A stretch of 39,084 nucleotides of DNA from RGIG5579 sp045602025 (GTDB taxonomy: Bacteria; Bacillota; Clostridia; Oscillospirales; SIG627): positions 1 through 39,084 of the forward strand of contig JAZSAT010000018.1 of NCBI GenBank assembly GCA_045602025.1. The letters run 5' to 3'. Made by a program: the position numbers and the translations under genes. Each line of letters starts with the position of its first letter. The stretch's first letter is position 1. The notes under the pieces were generated by a model that was not told the origin of the DNA, searched no databases, and saw only the letters and a program-made list of their open reading frames with translations. Positions 23,197 through 31,201 of the stretch are shown here, in pieces.

Positions 23197-24589
23197 TCTT
23201 GCGCAGCCTCCTTTCCAAGATACTTACAAGCTTTGTCAGCACCAAAACGATCACAAGATAAATCAATGCAACGGCAATCAGTGGCATATAGTTACTGTAA
23301 GTTAAAGATCGGATCTTAAGACCGCCCTGTGTAAGATCCGCAACACCGATATAGAATGCTACGGAGGACTCCTTCAAAAGGGTAATAAATTCATTAGCCA
23401 GGGAAGGAAGAACCGCTTTGAAGGCCTGCGGAATAATAAAGAATATCATTGTCTGAGCGTAGCTAAAGCCAAGGCTTCTTCCTGCTTCGCTTTGCCCTTT
23501 ATCAATCGCCATAATACCGCCGCGCACGATCTCCGCAACATATGCACCGCTGTTAAGACCGAAGCACAGCACCGCAGAGATAAACTTCGGCACGCCGATA
23601 GGCAAAAGCAAAACGAAATAAATGATCAAAAGCTGAACCATAACAGGGGTACCGCGGATCACGGTCAGATATACCCGACAAATGCGGTCGATCACACCAA
23701 GGCTCCCTGTCATCTCATTGGTACAGCGAATAATTGCTACAAAAAAGCCGAGCAAAATACCCATAAGCCCGGAAAGGAGCGTAATGGAAAGGGTGGTTCC
23801 GAGGCCCTGCAGAAGGTATCTCCATTGATTATTTACAACAAAATTACGATGAAAATCATAAACAAAGGAACGGTACGCCTTTACCAAAAAGTTTCCGGTT
23901 TCCGGAACCTTACTATCGTAATTGATCAGTTTGAAGCAATCCTTCAGCGCGGTTCTCACCGTGCCGTTGTTTTTAATATCAACGGTTTCATTCTTATATT
24001 CCGCCGTTTGCAGCGTGTCAATTAATTTGCCCGCTTTCACAATGCCGCCAAAGCAAGAGTTGAGAGCGTCATCGCTGAGATAAAGCTGAAAACTTCCCTC
24101 TTCTACCTCATACAAGGTAAGAACGGCTTCGCCTTCGACGGATTCTGCCTGATCAAGATAAGAAAGGATCATATCCTTTACCGCAAGGCGAAGCTTGGTG
24201 GCGTTGATGGCCTTGCCGGCATCCTTTTCTTCACGGTAGATCTTATATGCGTAATTGATCATTTCCTCTTGATTTTCTTCCAGAACGGAATAAACATCAA
24301 CAGAAGAAACATCGCAGGACAAGCGAACATCCTTATTATTGCCGTATTCGATCTCACGAACCTTGACATCCGATTTTTCAAACACATGAACTGCGCCGAA
24401 GGAAACGGATTTCGGCAGCTTTTTAAATTCGCTGTCAATGATTTTTTGTGCTTCTTCCACGCTCAATTCCTTTGATGCCTTGGCATCGGTAAAGCTGAAG
24501 ATCACAAAACCAATTGCAGCAATTAAAAGTACTGCTATGACGGAAAGGCTAAGCCAAAACTTCTTGCCTTTCAAATTCGGTTTACTCAT
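23186..24589 (-). CDS. Polar amino-acid ABC permease with a large N-terminal extracytoplasmic region
   Basis: A 467-residue permease of the His/Glu/Gln/Arg/opine (HEQRO) family. The typical permease is the C-terminal half, from about residue 254 (LLQGLGTTLSITLLSGLMG) to the EAA loop EAGRSLGFSYAQ and the last helix. In front of it stands an extra membrane helix (residues about 11-31) and a region of roughly 200 residues that should face outwards. That region does not look like a fused periplasmic-binding domain and I do not recognise it. The start ATG 24587-24589 has GAGGAG upstream; an in-frame ATG at 24613 lacks a site. A binding protein gene lies upstream and the ATPase gene downstream. Confidence 0.88.
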   Translation of the reverse strand: MSKPNLKGKKFWLSLSVIAVLLIAAIGFVIFSFTDAKASKELSVEEAQKIIDSEFKKLPKSVSFGAVHVFEKSDVKVREIEYGNNKDVRLSCDVSSVDVYSVLEENQEEMINYAYKIYREEKDAGKAINATKLRLAVKDMILSYLDQAESVEGEAVLTLYEVEEGSFQLYLSDDALNSCFGGIVKAGKLIDTLQTAEYKNETVDIKNNGTVRTALKDCFKLINYDSKVPETGNFLVKAYRSFVYDFHRNFVVNNQWRYLLQGLGTTLSITLLSGLMGILLGFFVAIIRCTNEMTGSLGVIDRICRVYLTVIRGTPVMVQLLIIYFVLLLPIGVPKFISAVLCFGLNSGAYVAEIVRGGIMAIDKGQSEAGRSLGFSYAQTMIFFIIPQAFKAVLPSLANEFITLLKESSVAFYIGVADLTQGGLKIRSLTYSNYMPLIAVALIYLVIVLVLTKLVSILERRLRKSEQ

Positions 24590-24616
24590 GAAAAACTCCT
24601 CTATGAACAGCAAATT

Positions 24617-24643
24617 AAGCAGGAATGAGAATCACTCCTGCTT
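24617..24643 (-). promoter_or_regulatory. Intercistronic hairpin between binding-protein and permease genes
   Basis: AAGCAGGA at one side pairs with TCCTGCTT at the other (outer arms of 24617-24643). No T-run follows on the minus strand, so it is probably an mRNA-stabilising or partial-termination element that keeps binding-protein expression above that of the membrane subunits. Confidence 0.65.
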
Positions 24644-24663
24644 AAAATGATTTTTAGAAAAAA

Positions 24664-25479
24664 TTACTTGATGTACTTTGCGATAATGCTATCAACAGTA
24701 CCATCTTCGATCAGTTCTTCGATTGCCTTGTCGATTGCTGCGCGGAGTGCATCGTTGCCTTTCTTGATGCAAGCTGCGTAATCTTCGTCAGCATAAGAAG
24801 TATCGAGGATCTTCAGTCCCTTGTTGTTTGCTACAAAAGCTTTTGCAGGTTCATTATCAATGATAACACAATCGATGTCACCGCCGAGAAGAGCGTTTAC
24901 TGCTTCGTTACCGGTAGTGAAAGAGGTTACCAGATCATCGCCGAAATCGTCGGTAGCATAGATGTCACCGGTGGTACCAAGCTGAACGCCTACCTTGTAA
25001 GCAGCATCGTCAGCGTAGAGGTCGTCAACGGAAGTGATCTTGGAATCTTCGGGAACGATGATGGACTGAACACCGCTTGCATAGCTGATAGAGAAGTCAA
25101 CATCCTTCAAACGGTCTTCGGTAACGGTCATACCTGCGAGACCCATATCAACACTGCCTTCGTCAACAGCGGTGATAATGGAATCAAACGCCATATCCTG
25201 GATCTCGAGCTCAAGACCGAGCTTTTCTGCGATCTTAGCAGCGATCTCAGCATCAATACCGATGATCTCTTCGCCTTCGTAGTATTCGTAAGGCTGGAAG
25301 TAAGCGTTGGTGCCCATTACGAGCTTGCCTTCTTTAACGGTGGTGAACTTTGCTTCTTCCTCTGCGGGAGTGGTTGCGGGTTCTTTTTCGTCTGCTTCAT
25401 CTCCTGCGCAAGAAGTGAACATTACAGATGCACTAAAGAGCATCAGGACTGCAAGAAGCAGGGCTACGATTTTTTTCAT
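24664..25479 (-). CDS. Amino-acid ABC transporter substrate-binding lipoprotein
   Basis: A 271-residue SBP_bac_3 family protein. The lipoprotein signal ends at FTSC (MKKIVALLLAVLMLFSASVMFTSC). An acidic linker leads into the two-lobed fold: TVKEGKLVMGTNAYFQPYEYYE, GIDAEIAAKIAEKLG, MGLAGMTVTEDRLKDVDFSISY, VGVQLGTTGD and CVIIDNEPAKAF. These are standard ligand-cleft motifs of polar amino-acid binding proteins. It is the first gene of the operon and has its own promoter. The cognate permease and ATPase follow. Confidence 0.94.
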   Translation of the reverse strand: MKKIVALLLAVLMLFSASVMFTSCAGDEADEKEPATTPAEEEAKFTTVKEGKLVMGTNAYFQPYEYYEGEEIIGIDAEIAAKIAEKLGLELEIQDMAFDSIITAVDEGSVDMGLAGMTVTEDRLKDVDFSISYASGVQSIIVPEDSKITSVDDLYADDAAYKVGVQLGTTGDIYATDDFGDDLVTSFTTGNEAVNALLGGDIDCVIIDNEPAKAFVANNKGLKILDTSYADEDYAACIKKGNDALRAAIDKAIEELIEDGTVDSIIAKYIK

Positions 25480-25519
25480 AATTATTTTCTCCTTTGGAAA
25501 AATTTTAATCGGTACCTAT

Positions 25520-25547
25520 ATAATACACCCTTTTTTCCTTTTGTCAA
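25520..25547 (-). promoter_or_regulatory. Promoter of the amino-acid ABC operon
   Basis: Minus strand TTGACA (25542-25547), 16-base spacer, TATTAT (25520-25525). Confidence 0.8.
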
Positions 25548-25654
25548 GCAATTTTCAAAATTTGGTATATTTTTCGTATTTTATTCATAAATTATACCAA
25601 TAGCACTCTTTTTTTATCATTTTTATGAATATTTTCGACAAAAAGGAGAATTTT

Positions 25655-26836
25655 ATGAAAAAACTGCTTTGTTGTATTTTATCTCTTTCCCTCTTGCTTT
25701 CCTTTCTTTTTCCAACTGCTGTTTTTGCAGAAGAAAACACGGATCATACAGATCAGCAGATCAGCTTAAACCTTCCTTGCAAAAGCGCATTTCTCATCGA
25801 ACAGACCACAGGCCAGGTTCTTTACAAACAAAACCCCGATGAAAAGCTTCCCATTGCCAGCGTCACAAAAATTATGACGCTCCTTCTGACAATGGAAGCT
25901 TTGGAAAAAGGAACCATTAAGCTCGAGGACCATGTACCCATCAGTGAAAACGCGGCCTCTATGGGTGGTAGTCAGGTTTTTCTGGAGCCGGGAGAAGAGA
26001 TCAGCGTACACGATGTTTTGAAAGCGGTATTCGTATCCAGTGCCAACGACGGTGCCGTAGCCCTCGCTGAAATGATCTCGGGCACGGTAGACGGTTTTGT
26101 TGCGGCAATGAACGACAAAGCAAAAGCTCTCGGTATGCACAATACCATTTTCTGCAACCCTACAGGTCTTGATGACGGTGAGACAGGCCTTTCCACCGCA
26201 AGAGATGTAGCCTTGATGTCAAAGGCACTTCTTTCCTATGATGATATATATCCATATACCACCATTTGGATCGATTCCATTCGCGGCGGAGAATTCGGTC
26301 TTTCCAACACCAATAAGCTGATTCGCTTCTACCCGGGTGCCACCGGACTAAAAACCGGCTCTACAGCGAAAGCAAAATTTTGTGTTTCAGCCTCCGCCGA
26401 ACGGGCGGGCCTAAAGCTTTGCGCCGTTGTTCTCGCAGGAGATACCAGTGCCGATCGCTTTTCCGCAGCCAAAACCATGCTGGACTACGGCTTTGCCAAT
26501 TTCTCTTATTTTCAGCCTGAAAAGGTAGAGCTGCCCAAAATTCGTGTTTGGGGCGGAAAAAAGGATACAGTACCCCTTTCCGTGCCGGAAGAAGGCTTTC
26601 TTCTGAAGAAAAACGATTCGGTGGGAATCACCGCCACGATGGATCTTCAAAAAGATCTGGATGCACCTGTAGAAAAAGGACAAAAGGTCGGAACAGTCCT
26701 TTATCAAAAGGACGGAAAAACCGTTTTTGAAATTCCCATTACCGCTACAGAAGAAGTCAAGCCTTTGGAATACGGCGAGCTTCTCAGCCGTCTTTTCCAC
26801 CTCTTTTTCACAGGAAATATTCAAAAGAGCCAATGA
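25655..26836 (+). CDS. dacF: D-alanyl-D-alanine carboxypeptidase (PBP5/DacF-like, peptidase S11)
   Basis: A 393-residue secreted low-molecular-mass penicillin-binding protein that trims the terminal D-Ala from peptidoglycan stem peptides. It has a signal peptide (cleavage after VFA-EE) and the three active-site motifs in order: SVTK near residue 68, SAN near 128 and KTG near 232. A PBP5-like C-terminal domain follows, then the hydrophobic tail LSRLFHLFFTGNIQ, which may anchor it at the membrane. ATG 25655 follows AAGGAG at six bases; the earlier ATG at 25625 has none. The choice between dacA and dacF subfamilies is not secure. Confidence 0.92.
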   Translation: MKKLLCCILSLSLLLSFLFPTAVFAEENTDHTDQQISLNLPCKSAFLIEQTTGQVLYKQNPDEKLPIASVTKIMTLLLTMEALEKGTIKLEDHVPISENAASMGGSQVFLEPGEEISVHDVLKAVFVSSANDGAVALAEMISGTVDGFVAAMNDKAKALGMHNTIFCNPTGLDDGETGLSTARDVALMSKALLSYDDIYPYTTIWIDSIRGGEFGLSNTNKLIRFYPGATGLKTGSTAKAKFCVSASAERAGLKLCAVVLAGDTSADRFSAAKTMLDYGFANFSYFQPEKVELPKIRVWGGKKDTVPLSVPEEGFLLKKNDSVGITATMDLQKDLDAPVEKGQKVGTVLYQKDGKTVFEIPITATEEVKPLEYGELLSRLFHLFFTGNIQKSQ

Positions 26837-26852
26837 ATTTGGCTCTTTTTTC
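26823..26852 (+). terminator. Intrinsic terminator overlapping the end of the carboxypeptidase gene
   Basis: AAAAGAGCCAA (26823-26833) pairs with TTGGCTCTTTT (26839-26849), then more T. The left arm includes the last codons of the gene. Confidence 0.88.
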
Positions 26853-26881
26853 TTGACAAAGAAGAAACAGTTGAATATAAT
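26853..26881 (+). promoter_or_regulatory. Consensus promoter of the arsR-zntA-GNAT operon
   Basis: TTGACA (26853-26858), 17-base spacer, TATAAT (26876-26881), both consensus. The operator starts two bases downstream of the -10 box. Confidence 0.93.
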
Positions 26882-26882
26882 A

Positions 26883-26906
26883 TCAATTGAACAAATGTTC
26901 AATTGA
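26883..26906. promoter_or_regulatory. ArsR/SmtB-type operator palindrome
   Basis: A perfect 11-2-11 palindrome (TCAATTGAACA-AA-TGTTCAATTGA). It contains TTGAACAnnTGTTCAA, close to the known operators of ArsR/SmtB/CzrA repressors. It covers the transcription start, so the repressor encoded downstream would block its own operon until metal is bound. Confidence 0.92.
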
Positions 26907-26915
26907 GGAGTATTT

Positions 26916-27272
26916 ATGAATCAAAAAGATATGATCACCCCTTTCCTCCTGATCACGGAAAAAGAGGCAAAAACGATAGGTGACCACCTTCCGGCAAAAA
27001 AAGAGCTTTCTTATCTTTCGGACTTTTTCAAGGTATTCGGTGATTTTACACGGCTGAAGATCCTGTTTGTTTTAGGGGAAAAAGAGCTTTGTGTAGGAGA
27101 TCTGGCGGCACTGATGGATATGACTCCTTCCGCCGTATCTCATCAGTTAAAAGTATTAAAAAACAGTGAGCTGGTGCGATTCCGCAGAGAAGGAAAAACC
27201 CTTTTCTATTCACTTGCGGATGAACATGTACATTCCATTACAAAAATCGGACTGGAGCATATAAAAGAATGA
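26916..27272 (+). CDS. ArsR/SmtB-family zinc-responsive repressor
   Basis: A 118-residue winged-helix repressor. The DNA-binding helix is TPSAVSHQLKVLKNSELVRFRREG. In helix alpha5 the sequence ADEHVHSITKIGLEHIKE places Asp, His (+2), His (+13) and Glu (+16) exactly as D104, H106, H117 and E120 of SmtB, the zinc-sensing site. The alpha3 segment ELCVGDLA has only one of the two Cys of CadC-type sensors. This points to zinc (or cobalt) sensing rather than lead or cadmium alone. It is coupled to the exporter gene by an ATGA overlap and is very likely autoregulated through the palindrome upstream. Confidence 0.93.
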   Translation: MNQKDMITPFLLITEKEAKTIGDHLPAKKELSYLSDFFKVFGDFTRLKILFVLGEKELCVGDLAALMDMTPSAVSHQLKVLKNSELVRFRREGKTLFYSLADEHVHSITKIGLEHIKE

Positions 27273-29383
27273 AAAAAACTTACCATATTGAAAACTTAGA
27301 CTGCGCCCATTGCGCCGCAAATTTGGAAAACGCTTTGAATAAAATCGAAGGAGTTGAGAGCATTCGCATCCAATTTGTCGCAAAAAAAATAGAGCTTGAG
27401 GCTCCTGATCACATATTTGAGAAGGTCTATCGGCGCGTAGCAGAGGAAGCACGCAAGATCGAGCCCGATATTATTATCAGCAAAAAGAAAGAAAAAATAG
27501 AGAAGGATCAGCTTTCCGAGCTTCTTGTTATCCTCTTTTCCATGCTTCTTTTTGTTTTTGCAAAAATCGGCGAAGAGCACCTTCCCTCTCTCCCCTTTCC
27601 CCATTGGCTTCTCTTTATTCCCGCTTATCTTCTTTCCGGGTGGGAAGTAATCAAAAAATCCTTTTGGGGAATTTTTCACGGCAGAATCTTTGATGAAAAC
27701 TTTTTAATGACCCTCGCTACCTTCGGTGCTTTTGCCATTGGCGAAGGCGGAGAAGGGGTTGCCGTTATGCTTCTTTACCGCATCGGTGAATTTTTCCAGG
27801 AGCTCGCTGTATCCAGAAGCCACAAAAGCATTGCAGAACTAATGGACATTCATCCCGATCATGCGACCCTTCTTGAAGACGGAGAAGAAAAGGAGGTTCA
27901 CCCCGATCAGGTTCCCGTAGGTGCATTGATCCTTGTAAAGCCCGGGGAAAAGCTTCCTCTTGACGGTGTGATCGTAAAGGGTTCTTCTTTTTTGGATACT
28001 GCAGTATTGACGGGAGAAAGCCTTCCCCGCGAGGTAGGCGAAGGAGATCGGGTCTACAGCGGCTGTATCAATATGAACGGTGTGCTGACCGTTCGGGTAG
28101 AAAGTACTTTCGGGGAAAGTACCGTCAAGAAGATCTTGGATCTCATTGACAGTGCCACCGACGGAAAATCCAAGGCGGAGCGGTTCATTACCCGATTTTC
28201 CAAGATCTACACCCCTGTCATTGTGATCTTAGCCCTGGCTCTTGTCATCATTCCTCCCCTGTTCGGCGGTGATTTTTCTCTTTGGCTCCACAAAGCAATC
28301 ACCTGTCTTGTTATCTCTTGTCCCTGTGCTCTTGTGATCTCCGTCCCCCTTTCCTTTTTCTGCGGTATCGGCAGTGCCGGAAGAGTGGGAATCCTGATTA
28401 AAAGCGCAAACACTCTGGAAAGGCTCACAAAAGCAGATTCCTGTGTTTTCGATAAAACAGGAACCCTCACAAAAGGAAACTTTCAGGTAACGGCCATACA
28501 TCCCGAGGTTTGGAGCGAGGAAAAGCTCCTCGAGATCGCAGCTACCTGTGAGCACTATTCCAACCATCCCATTTCCCTTTCTCTGAAAAAGGCCTTCCAG
28601 GGAGATATTGACAAGCAAAGGATCGGTCGGATCGAAGAGATTCCCGGAGAAGGGATCCGCGCTTTCATTGATGATGCGGAGTATTTCGTAGGCAATGAAA
28701 AATTAATGGAAAAAGAAGGGATCTCCCTTACGCCCTGTAAAATTTGCGACCATACAGGAAAAACCGTACACATCGGTAAAAAAGGTGAATACTTAGGTCA
28801 TATCGTCATTTCCGATCAGCTTCGTCCCGATGCCGAGGATGCCATTTTGTCCCTGAAAAAAATGGGAGTTTTGAACATCTCTCTGCTTTCCGGCGACAGT
28901 CAAAACACCGCGCAAAAGATAGGGCAAAGCCTCGGTATTACCAACATTTACGGAGATCTTTTACCCAAAGACAAATACCAAATGCTGGAAAAAATAAAAA
29001 AAGAATCCAAAGAAGGAATTATTTTCGTAGGTGATGGCATCAACGATGCTCCCGTTTTGGCAAAAGCAGATGTTGGCATTGCTATGGGCGGTATCGGCAC
29101 CGATGCCGCGGTAGAGGCTGCAGATGTGGTTTTAATGGACGACAAGCCCTCCAAGGTTTCTCTTGCCATTAAAATTGCGAAAAAGACCCTCGCTATTGTT
29201 CGGGAAAATATTTTCTTGTCCGTTGGCATCAAGCTTTTTGTTTTAATTCCCAATATCTTTTTGGGTGAAGAAAGCGTTCCCCTTTGGCTTGCCATCTTTG
29301 CCGATGTCGGCGTTTGTTTGTTGGCGGTTCTCAACGCAACCCGCGCATTTTATATTCCGAAGAAGGAGAAAAAGAAAAAATGA
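27269..29383 (+). CDS. zntA: P1B-type Zn/Cd/Pb-exporting ATPase
   Basis: A 704-residue P1B-2 ATPase that pumps Zn2+, Cd2+ or Pb2+ out of the cell. It has one N-terminal HMA domain with LDCAHCA, the transmembrane CPC motif (ISCPCALVISVPL, near residues 350-352), the phosphorylation motif DKTGTLTKG near residue 394, the TGES actuator loop, the nucleotide-domain HP (NHPIS) and GDGIND hinge motif, and an Asp in the last helix pair (FADVGVCLLAVLNA) as in ZntA/CadA. All catalytic residues are intact. It overlaps the repressor gene by four bases and the acetyltransferase gene by four bases. Whether it should be called cadA or zntA depends on convention. Confidence 0.95.
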   Translation: MKKTYHIENLDCAHCAANLENALNKIEGVESIRIQFVAKKIELEAPDHIFEKVYRRVAEEARKIEPDIIISKKKEKIEKDQLSELLVILFSMLLFVFAKIGEEHLPSLPFPHWLLFIPAYLLSGWEVIKKSFWGIFHGRIFDENFLMTLATFGAFAIGEGGEGVAVMLLYRIGEFFQELAVSRSHKSIAELMDIHPDHATLLEDGEEKEVHPDQVPVGALILVKPGEKLPLDGVIVKGSSFLDTAVLTGESLPREVGEGDRVYSGCINMNGVLTVRVESTFGESTVKKILDLIDSATDGKSKAERFITRFSKIYTPVIVILALALVIIPPLFGGDFSLWLHKAITCLVISCPCALVISVPLSFFCGIGSAGRVGILIKSANTLERLTKADSCVFDKTGTLTKGNFQVTAIHPEVWSEEKLLEIAATCEHYSNHPISLSLKKAFQGDIDKQRIGRIEEIPGEGIRAFIDDAEYFVGNEKLMEKEGISLTPCKICDHTGKTVHIGKKGEYLGHIVISDQLRPDAEDAILSLKKMGVLNISLLSGDSQNTAQKIGQSLGITNIYGDLLPKDKYQMLEKIKKESKEGIIFVGDGINDAPVLAKADVGIAMGGIGTDAAVEAADVVLMDDKPSKVSLAIKIAKKTLAIVRENIFLSVGIKLFVLIPNIFLGEESVPLWLAIFADVGVCLLAVLNATRAFYIPKKEKKKK

Positions 29384-29814
29384 TCCGCAATATCACGGAA
29401 AAGGATAGAAAAGTCTATTTGGAAATGGCAAAAAAATTCTATCAGAGTGATGTGGTCCTTTCCCCCATCCCCGATGAAAATATAAAGAAGACCTTCCATC
29501 TTTTGATGGAAGGCTCACCCTTTGCCGATGCTTTTATTTTTGAATATGAGGGAAAAACCGCCGGCTATGCCCTTCTTGCCCGCACCTGGAGTCAGGAGGC
29601 AGGAGGCGAGGTGATCTGGATCGAGGAGATCCTGGTTCTGCCCGAATTTCGCAGCAAAGGAATCGGTAAGGCCTTTTTTGCCTTTTTGGAGGAAAAATTC
29701 CCCGCCGCCCGCTACCGCCTTGAGGTGGAAAAAGAAAACGAAAACGCAGTCCGACTGTACCGATCCTTGGGCTTTGAATTTTTCCCCTATGATCAGATGA
29801 AAAAAGACTTCTGA
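29380..29814 (+). CDS. GNAT-family N-acetyltransferase
   Basis: A 144-residue Gcn5-related acetyltransferase with the acetyl-CoA-binding motif LPEFRSKGIGKAFFAFLEE near residues 87-105 and the C-terminal NAVRLYRSLGFE segment. The substrate is unknown. The start ATG 29380 overlaps the exporter stop (ATGA), so it is translated with the zinc-export operon, and AAGGAG lies in the end of the exporter gene. A role in metal tolerance is inferred from operon membership only. Confidence 0.88.
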   Translation: MIRNITEKDRKVYLEMAKKFYQSDVVLSPIPDENIKKTFHLLMEGSPFADAFIFEYEGKTAGYALLARTWSQEAGGEVIWIEEILVLPEFRSKGIGKAFFAFLEEKFPAARYRLEVEKENENAVRLYRSLGFEFFPYDQMKKDF

Positions 29815-29819
29815 CCCCC

Positions 29820-29848
29820 TTGCTTTTTTTCAAAATTTATGATAAAAT
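29820..29848 (+). promoter_or_regulatory. Promoter of tRNA-Thr
   Basis: TTGCTT (29820-29825), 17-base spacer, TAAAAT (29843-29848), about 28 bases before the tRNA. Confidence 0.65.
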
Positions 29849-29875
29849 ACCAACTGCCCGTTAGTGTAAATAAAT

Positions 29876-29951
29876 GCTAGTGTAGCTCAGTTGGTAGAGC
29901 AGCTGATTCGTAATCAGCAGGTCGCGTGTTCAAGTCACGTCACTAGCTCCA
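29876..29951 (+). tRNA. tRNA-Thr(CGT)
   Basis: A 76-base cloverleaf: acceptor GCTAGTG/CACTAGC, D-arm with AGCTCAGTTGGTAGAGC, anticodon stem GCTGA/TCAGC with loop TTCGTAA (anticodon CGT, reads ACG), T-arm with TTCAAGT, discriminator T and encoded CCA. Confidence 0.97.
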
Positions 29952-29989
29952 AAAAAAGAACGAAGAAAAACCTTCGTTCTTTTTTTGTA
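29952..29989 (+). terminator. Intrinsic terminator of tRNA-Thr
   Basis: AAAAAAAGAACGAAG pairs with CTTCGTTCTTTTTTT, starting directly at the tRNA CCA end. Confidence 0.93.
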
Positions 29990-30000
29990 TTTGTGCCCGC

Positions 30001-30062
30001 AGGACACAATATCATTTTGCGGTGAAACCGCAAACATCTTATGAGCGTCAGGTCGACATCGC
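30001..30062. repeat. Short cluster of small hairpins separated by ATATCAT-like spacers
   Basis: Three small imperfect palindromes follow each other: TGTGCCCGCAGGACACA, then AATATCAT, then TTGCGGTGAAACCGCAA (a perfect 7-bp stem), then ACATCTTAT, then a degenerate GCGTCAGGTCGACATC. This resembles intergenic arrays of GC-rich hairpins joined by ATATCAT seen in some Oscillospiraceae-type genomes. There is no gene in it. Confidence 0.5.
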
Positions 30063-30083
30063 GGTCTCCATTATGAACAAAGA

Positions 30084-30121
30084 AAAGAAAAAACCGACAA
30101 GAATTTATCTTGTCGGTTTGT
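30084..30121 (-). terminator. Intrinsic terminator of the MaoC-nitroreductase pair
   Basis: AAACCGACAAG (30091-30101) pairs with CTTGTCGGTTT (30109-30119); on the minus strand the hairpin is followed by TTTCTTTT. Confidence 0.9.
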
Positions 30122-30123
30122 TT

Positions 30124-30645
30124 TTATTCGAATCTTTCGTAGAAAACGACCTCTTCCATAGGGCGTGTCTTTTCGTGAAGGTCCCGAGGAGTCGAATCCT
30201 CTGACGGATATCCCATTACAAGAAGAGCAAGGGGATGAATATGCTCCGGGATCTCAAAATTCTTGCGCATGGCAAAAGGATCAAAATGCATGACCCAGCA
30301 AGAACCTACACCCAAATCATGAGCGGCAAGCATCATATGTGTGGTCACGATTGCCGCATCCACAGGAGATGCCGGTGCACCGTCGTATTTTCTGACCCAG
30401 CTTTCCTCCTCATTATGGCAGATCAGCATAGCACAGGGAGCATCAAAATGGCACTTGGTGCACTCCTTTAATTTTTGAAGGGATTCTTCCGATTGCAACA
30501 CAAGAATCCTCTGCGGCTGATTGTTACAGCCTGTAGGGGCAATGTGGCCCGCCTTTAAAATTTGATCGATCACTTCCTGTTTCAAAGGGTCCGGCCGAAA
30601 GCTTCTTACCGAATAACGATCGGCGATCAGTTCTTTAAATTCCAT
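30124..30645 (-). CDS. Nitroreductase-family FMN oxidoreductase
   Basis: A 173-residue nitroreductase-fold protein that probably binds FMN and uses NAD(P)H to reduce nitro, quinone or flavin substrates. Family marks are the N-terminal RYSVRSFRPDPL, APTGCNNQPQRILVL and DLGVGSCWV. It is the short form typical of Clostridia. ATG 30643-30645 follows GAGGAGG at six bases; this site lies inside the end of the MaoC-like gene, with which it overlaps by 11 bases. The natural substrate cannot be predicted. Confidence 0.9.
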   Translation of the reverse strand: MEFKELIADRYSVRSFRPDPLKQEVIDQILKAGHIAPTGCNNQPQRILVLQSEESLQKLKECTKCHFDAPCAMLICHNEEESWVRKYDGAPASPVDAAIVTTHMMLAAHDLGVGSCWVMHFDPFAMRKNFEIPEHIHPLALLVMGYPSEDSTPRDLHEKTRPMEEVVFYERFE

Positions 30646-31084
30646 TTTTTTCCTCCTCATTTTTGCATTTTACCACTGCTTCGGTGCGATTGAGCATCAC
30701 AAGTACATTTTTTTCATTATAGATCTCAATGGTAATTTCCACAAGACCGTTTTTCGGATTTCTTCTGACCAAATTGGTGATCTTGGCCACACCGTGCAAA
30801 ACATCCTCCGCGAAAACAGGCTTCAACCACTCAATTTTTGTTGACCTCCCCGCCAAAAGTGCATCCCCGAAAAAATCCACCTCCAGATACTTTGCCCACA
30901 CCGACATAAAACTCATCACACCGGGGGCGATCAGCTTCCCAAAGGGTGTTTTTTTCGCATATTCCTCATCGGTATGAAGAGGAATATTGTCATACTCATA
31001 GGCAAAGGCCATCATTTTTTCTTTTTTGATCAAGGCCGGTGCGGTCTTTACCGTCATACCAAGTTCAAGCTCGTCAAAATACAT
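30635..31084 (-). CDS. MaoC-like hot-dog fold dehydratase/thioesterase-type protein
   Basis: A 149-residue hot-dog protein. The MaoC signature YDNIPLHTDEEYAKKTPFGKLIAPG gives the Asp and His of the hydratase motif near residues 32-37. Members hydrate or dehydrate acyl-CoA or acyl-ACP chains. GAGGG precedes the ATG at 31084. It overlaps the nitroreductase gene, so the two are co-transcribed; together they hint at redox and acyl chemistry, but the pathway is unknown. I see no clear promoter in 31085-31161. Confidence 0.85.
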   Translation of the reverse strand: MYFDELELGMTVKTAPALIKKEKMMAFAYEYDNIPLHTDEEYAKKTPFGKLIAPGVMSFMSVWAKYLEVDFFGDALLAGRSTKIEWLKPVFAEDVLHGVAKITNLVRRNPKNGLVEITIEIYNEKNVLVMLNRTEAVVKCKNEEEKNGI

Positions 31085-31161
31085 CTTTTCCCTCTATAAA
31101 ATCTTGAAAATTCAGTTACAGTTAAATACATCTTTCCCGTATTTTCCTGTCTTATTACAAT

Positions 31162-31194
31162 CAAAAAGGGATTGCAAACAAATGTCTGCAATCC
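31162..31194 (-). terminator. Intrinsic terminator after the single-pass membrane protein gene
   Basis: GGATTGCA (31169-31176) pairs with TGCAATCC (31187-31194), and on the minus strand TTTTT follows. Confidence 0.82.
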
Positions 31195-31201
31195 TCCATT
31201 T

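Noticed and set aside
30001..30062. CRISPR array
   Set aside because: The repeats are palindromes of different sequence with short spacers, not identical direct repeats.
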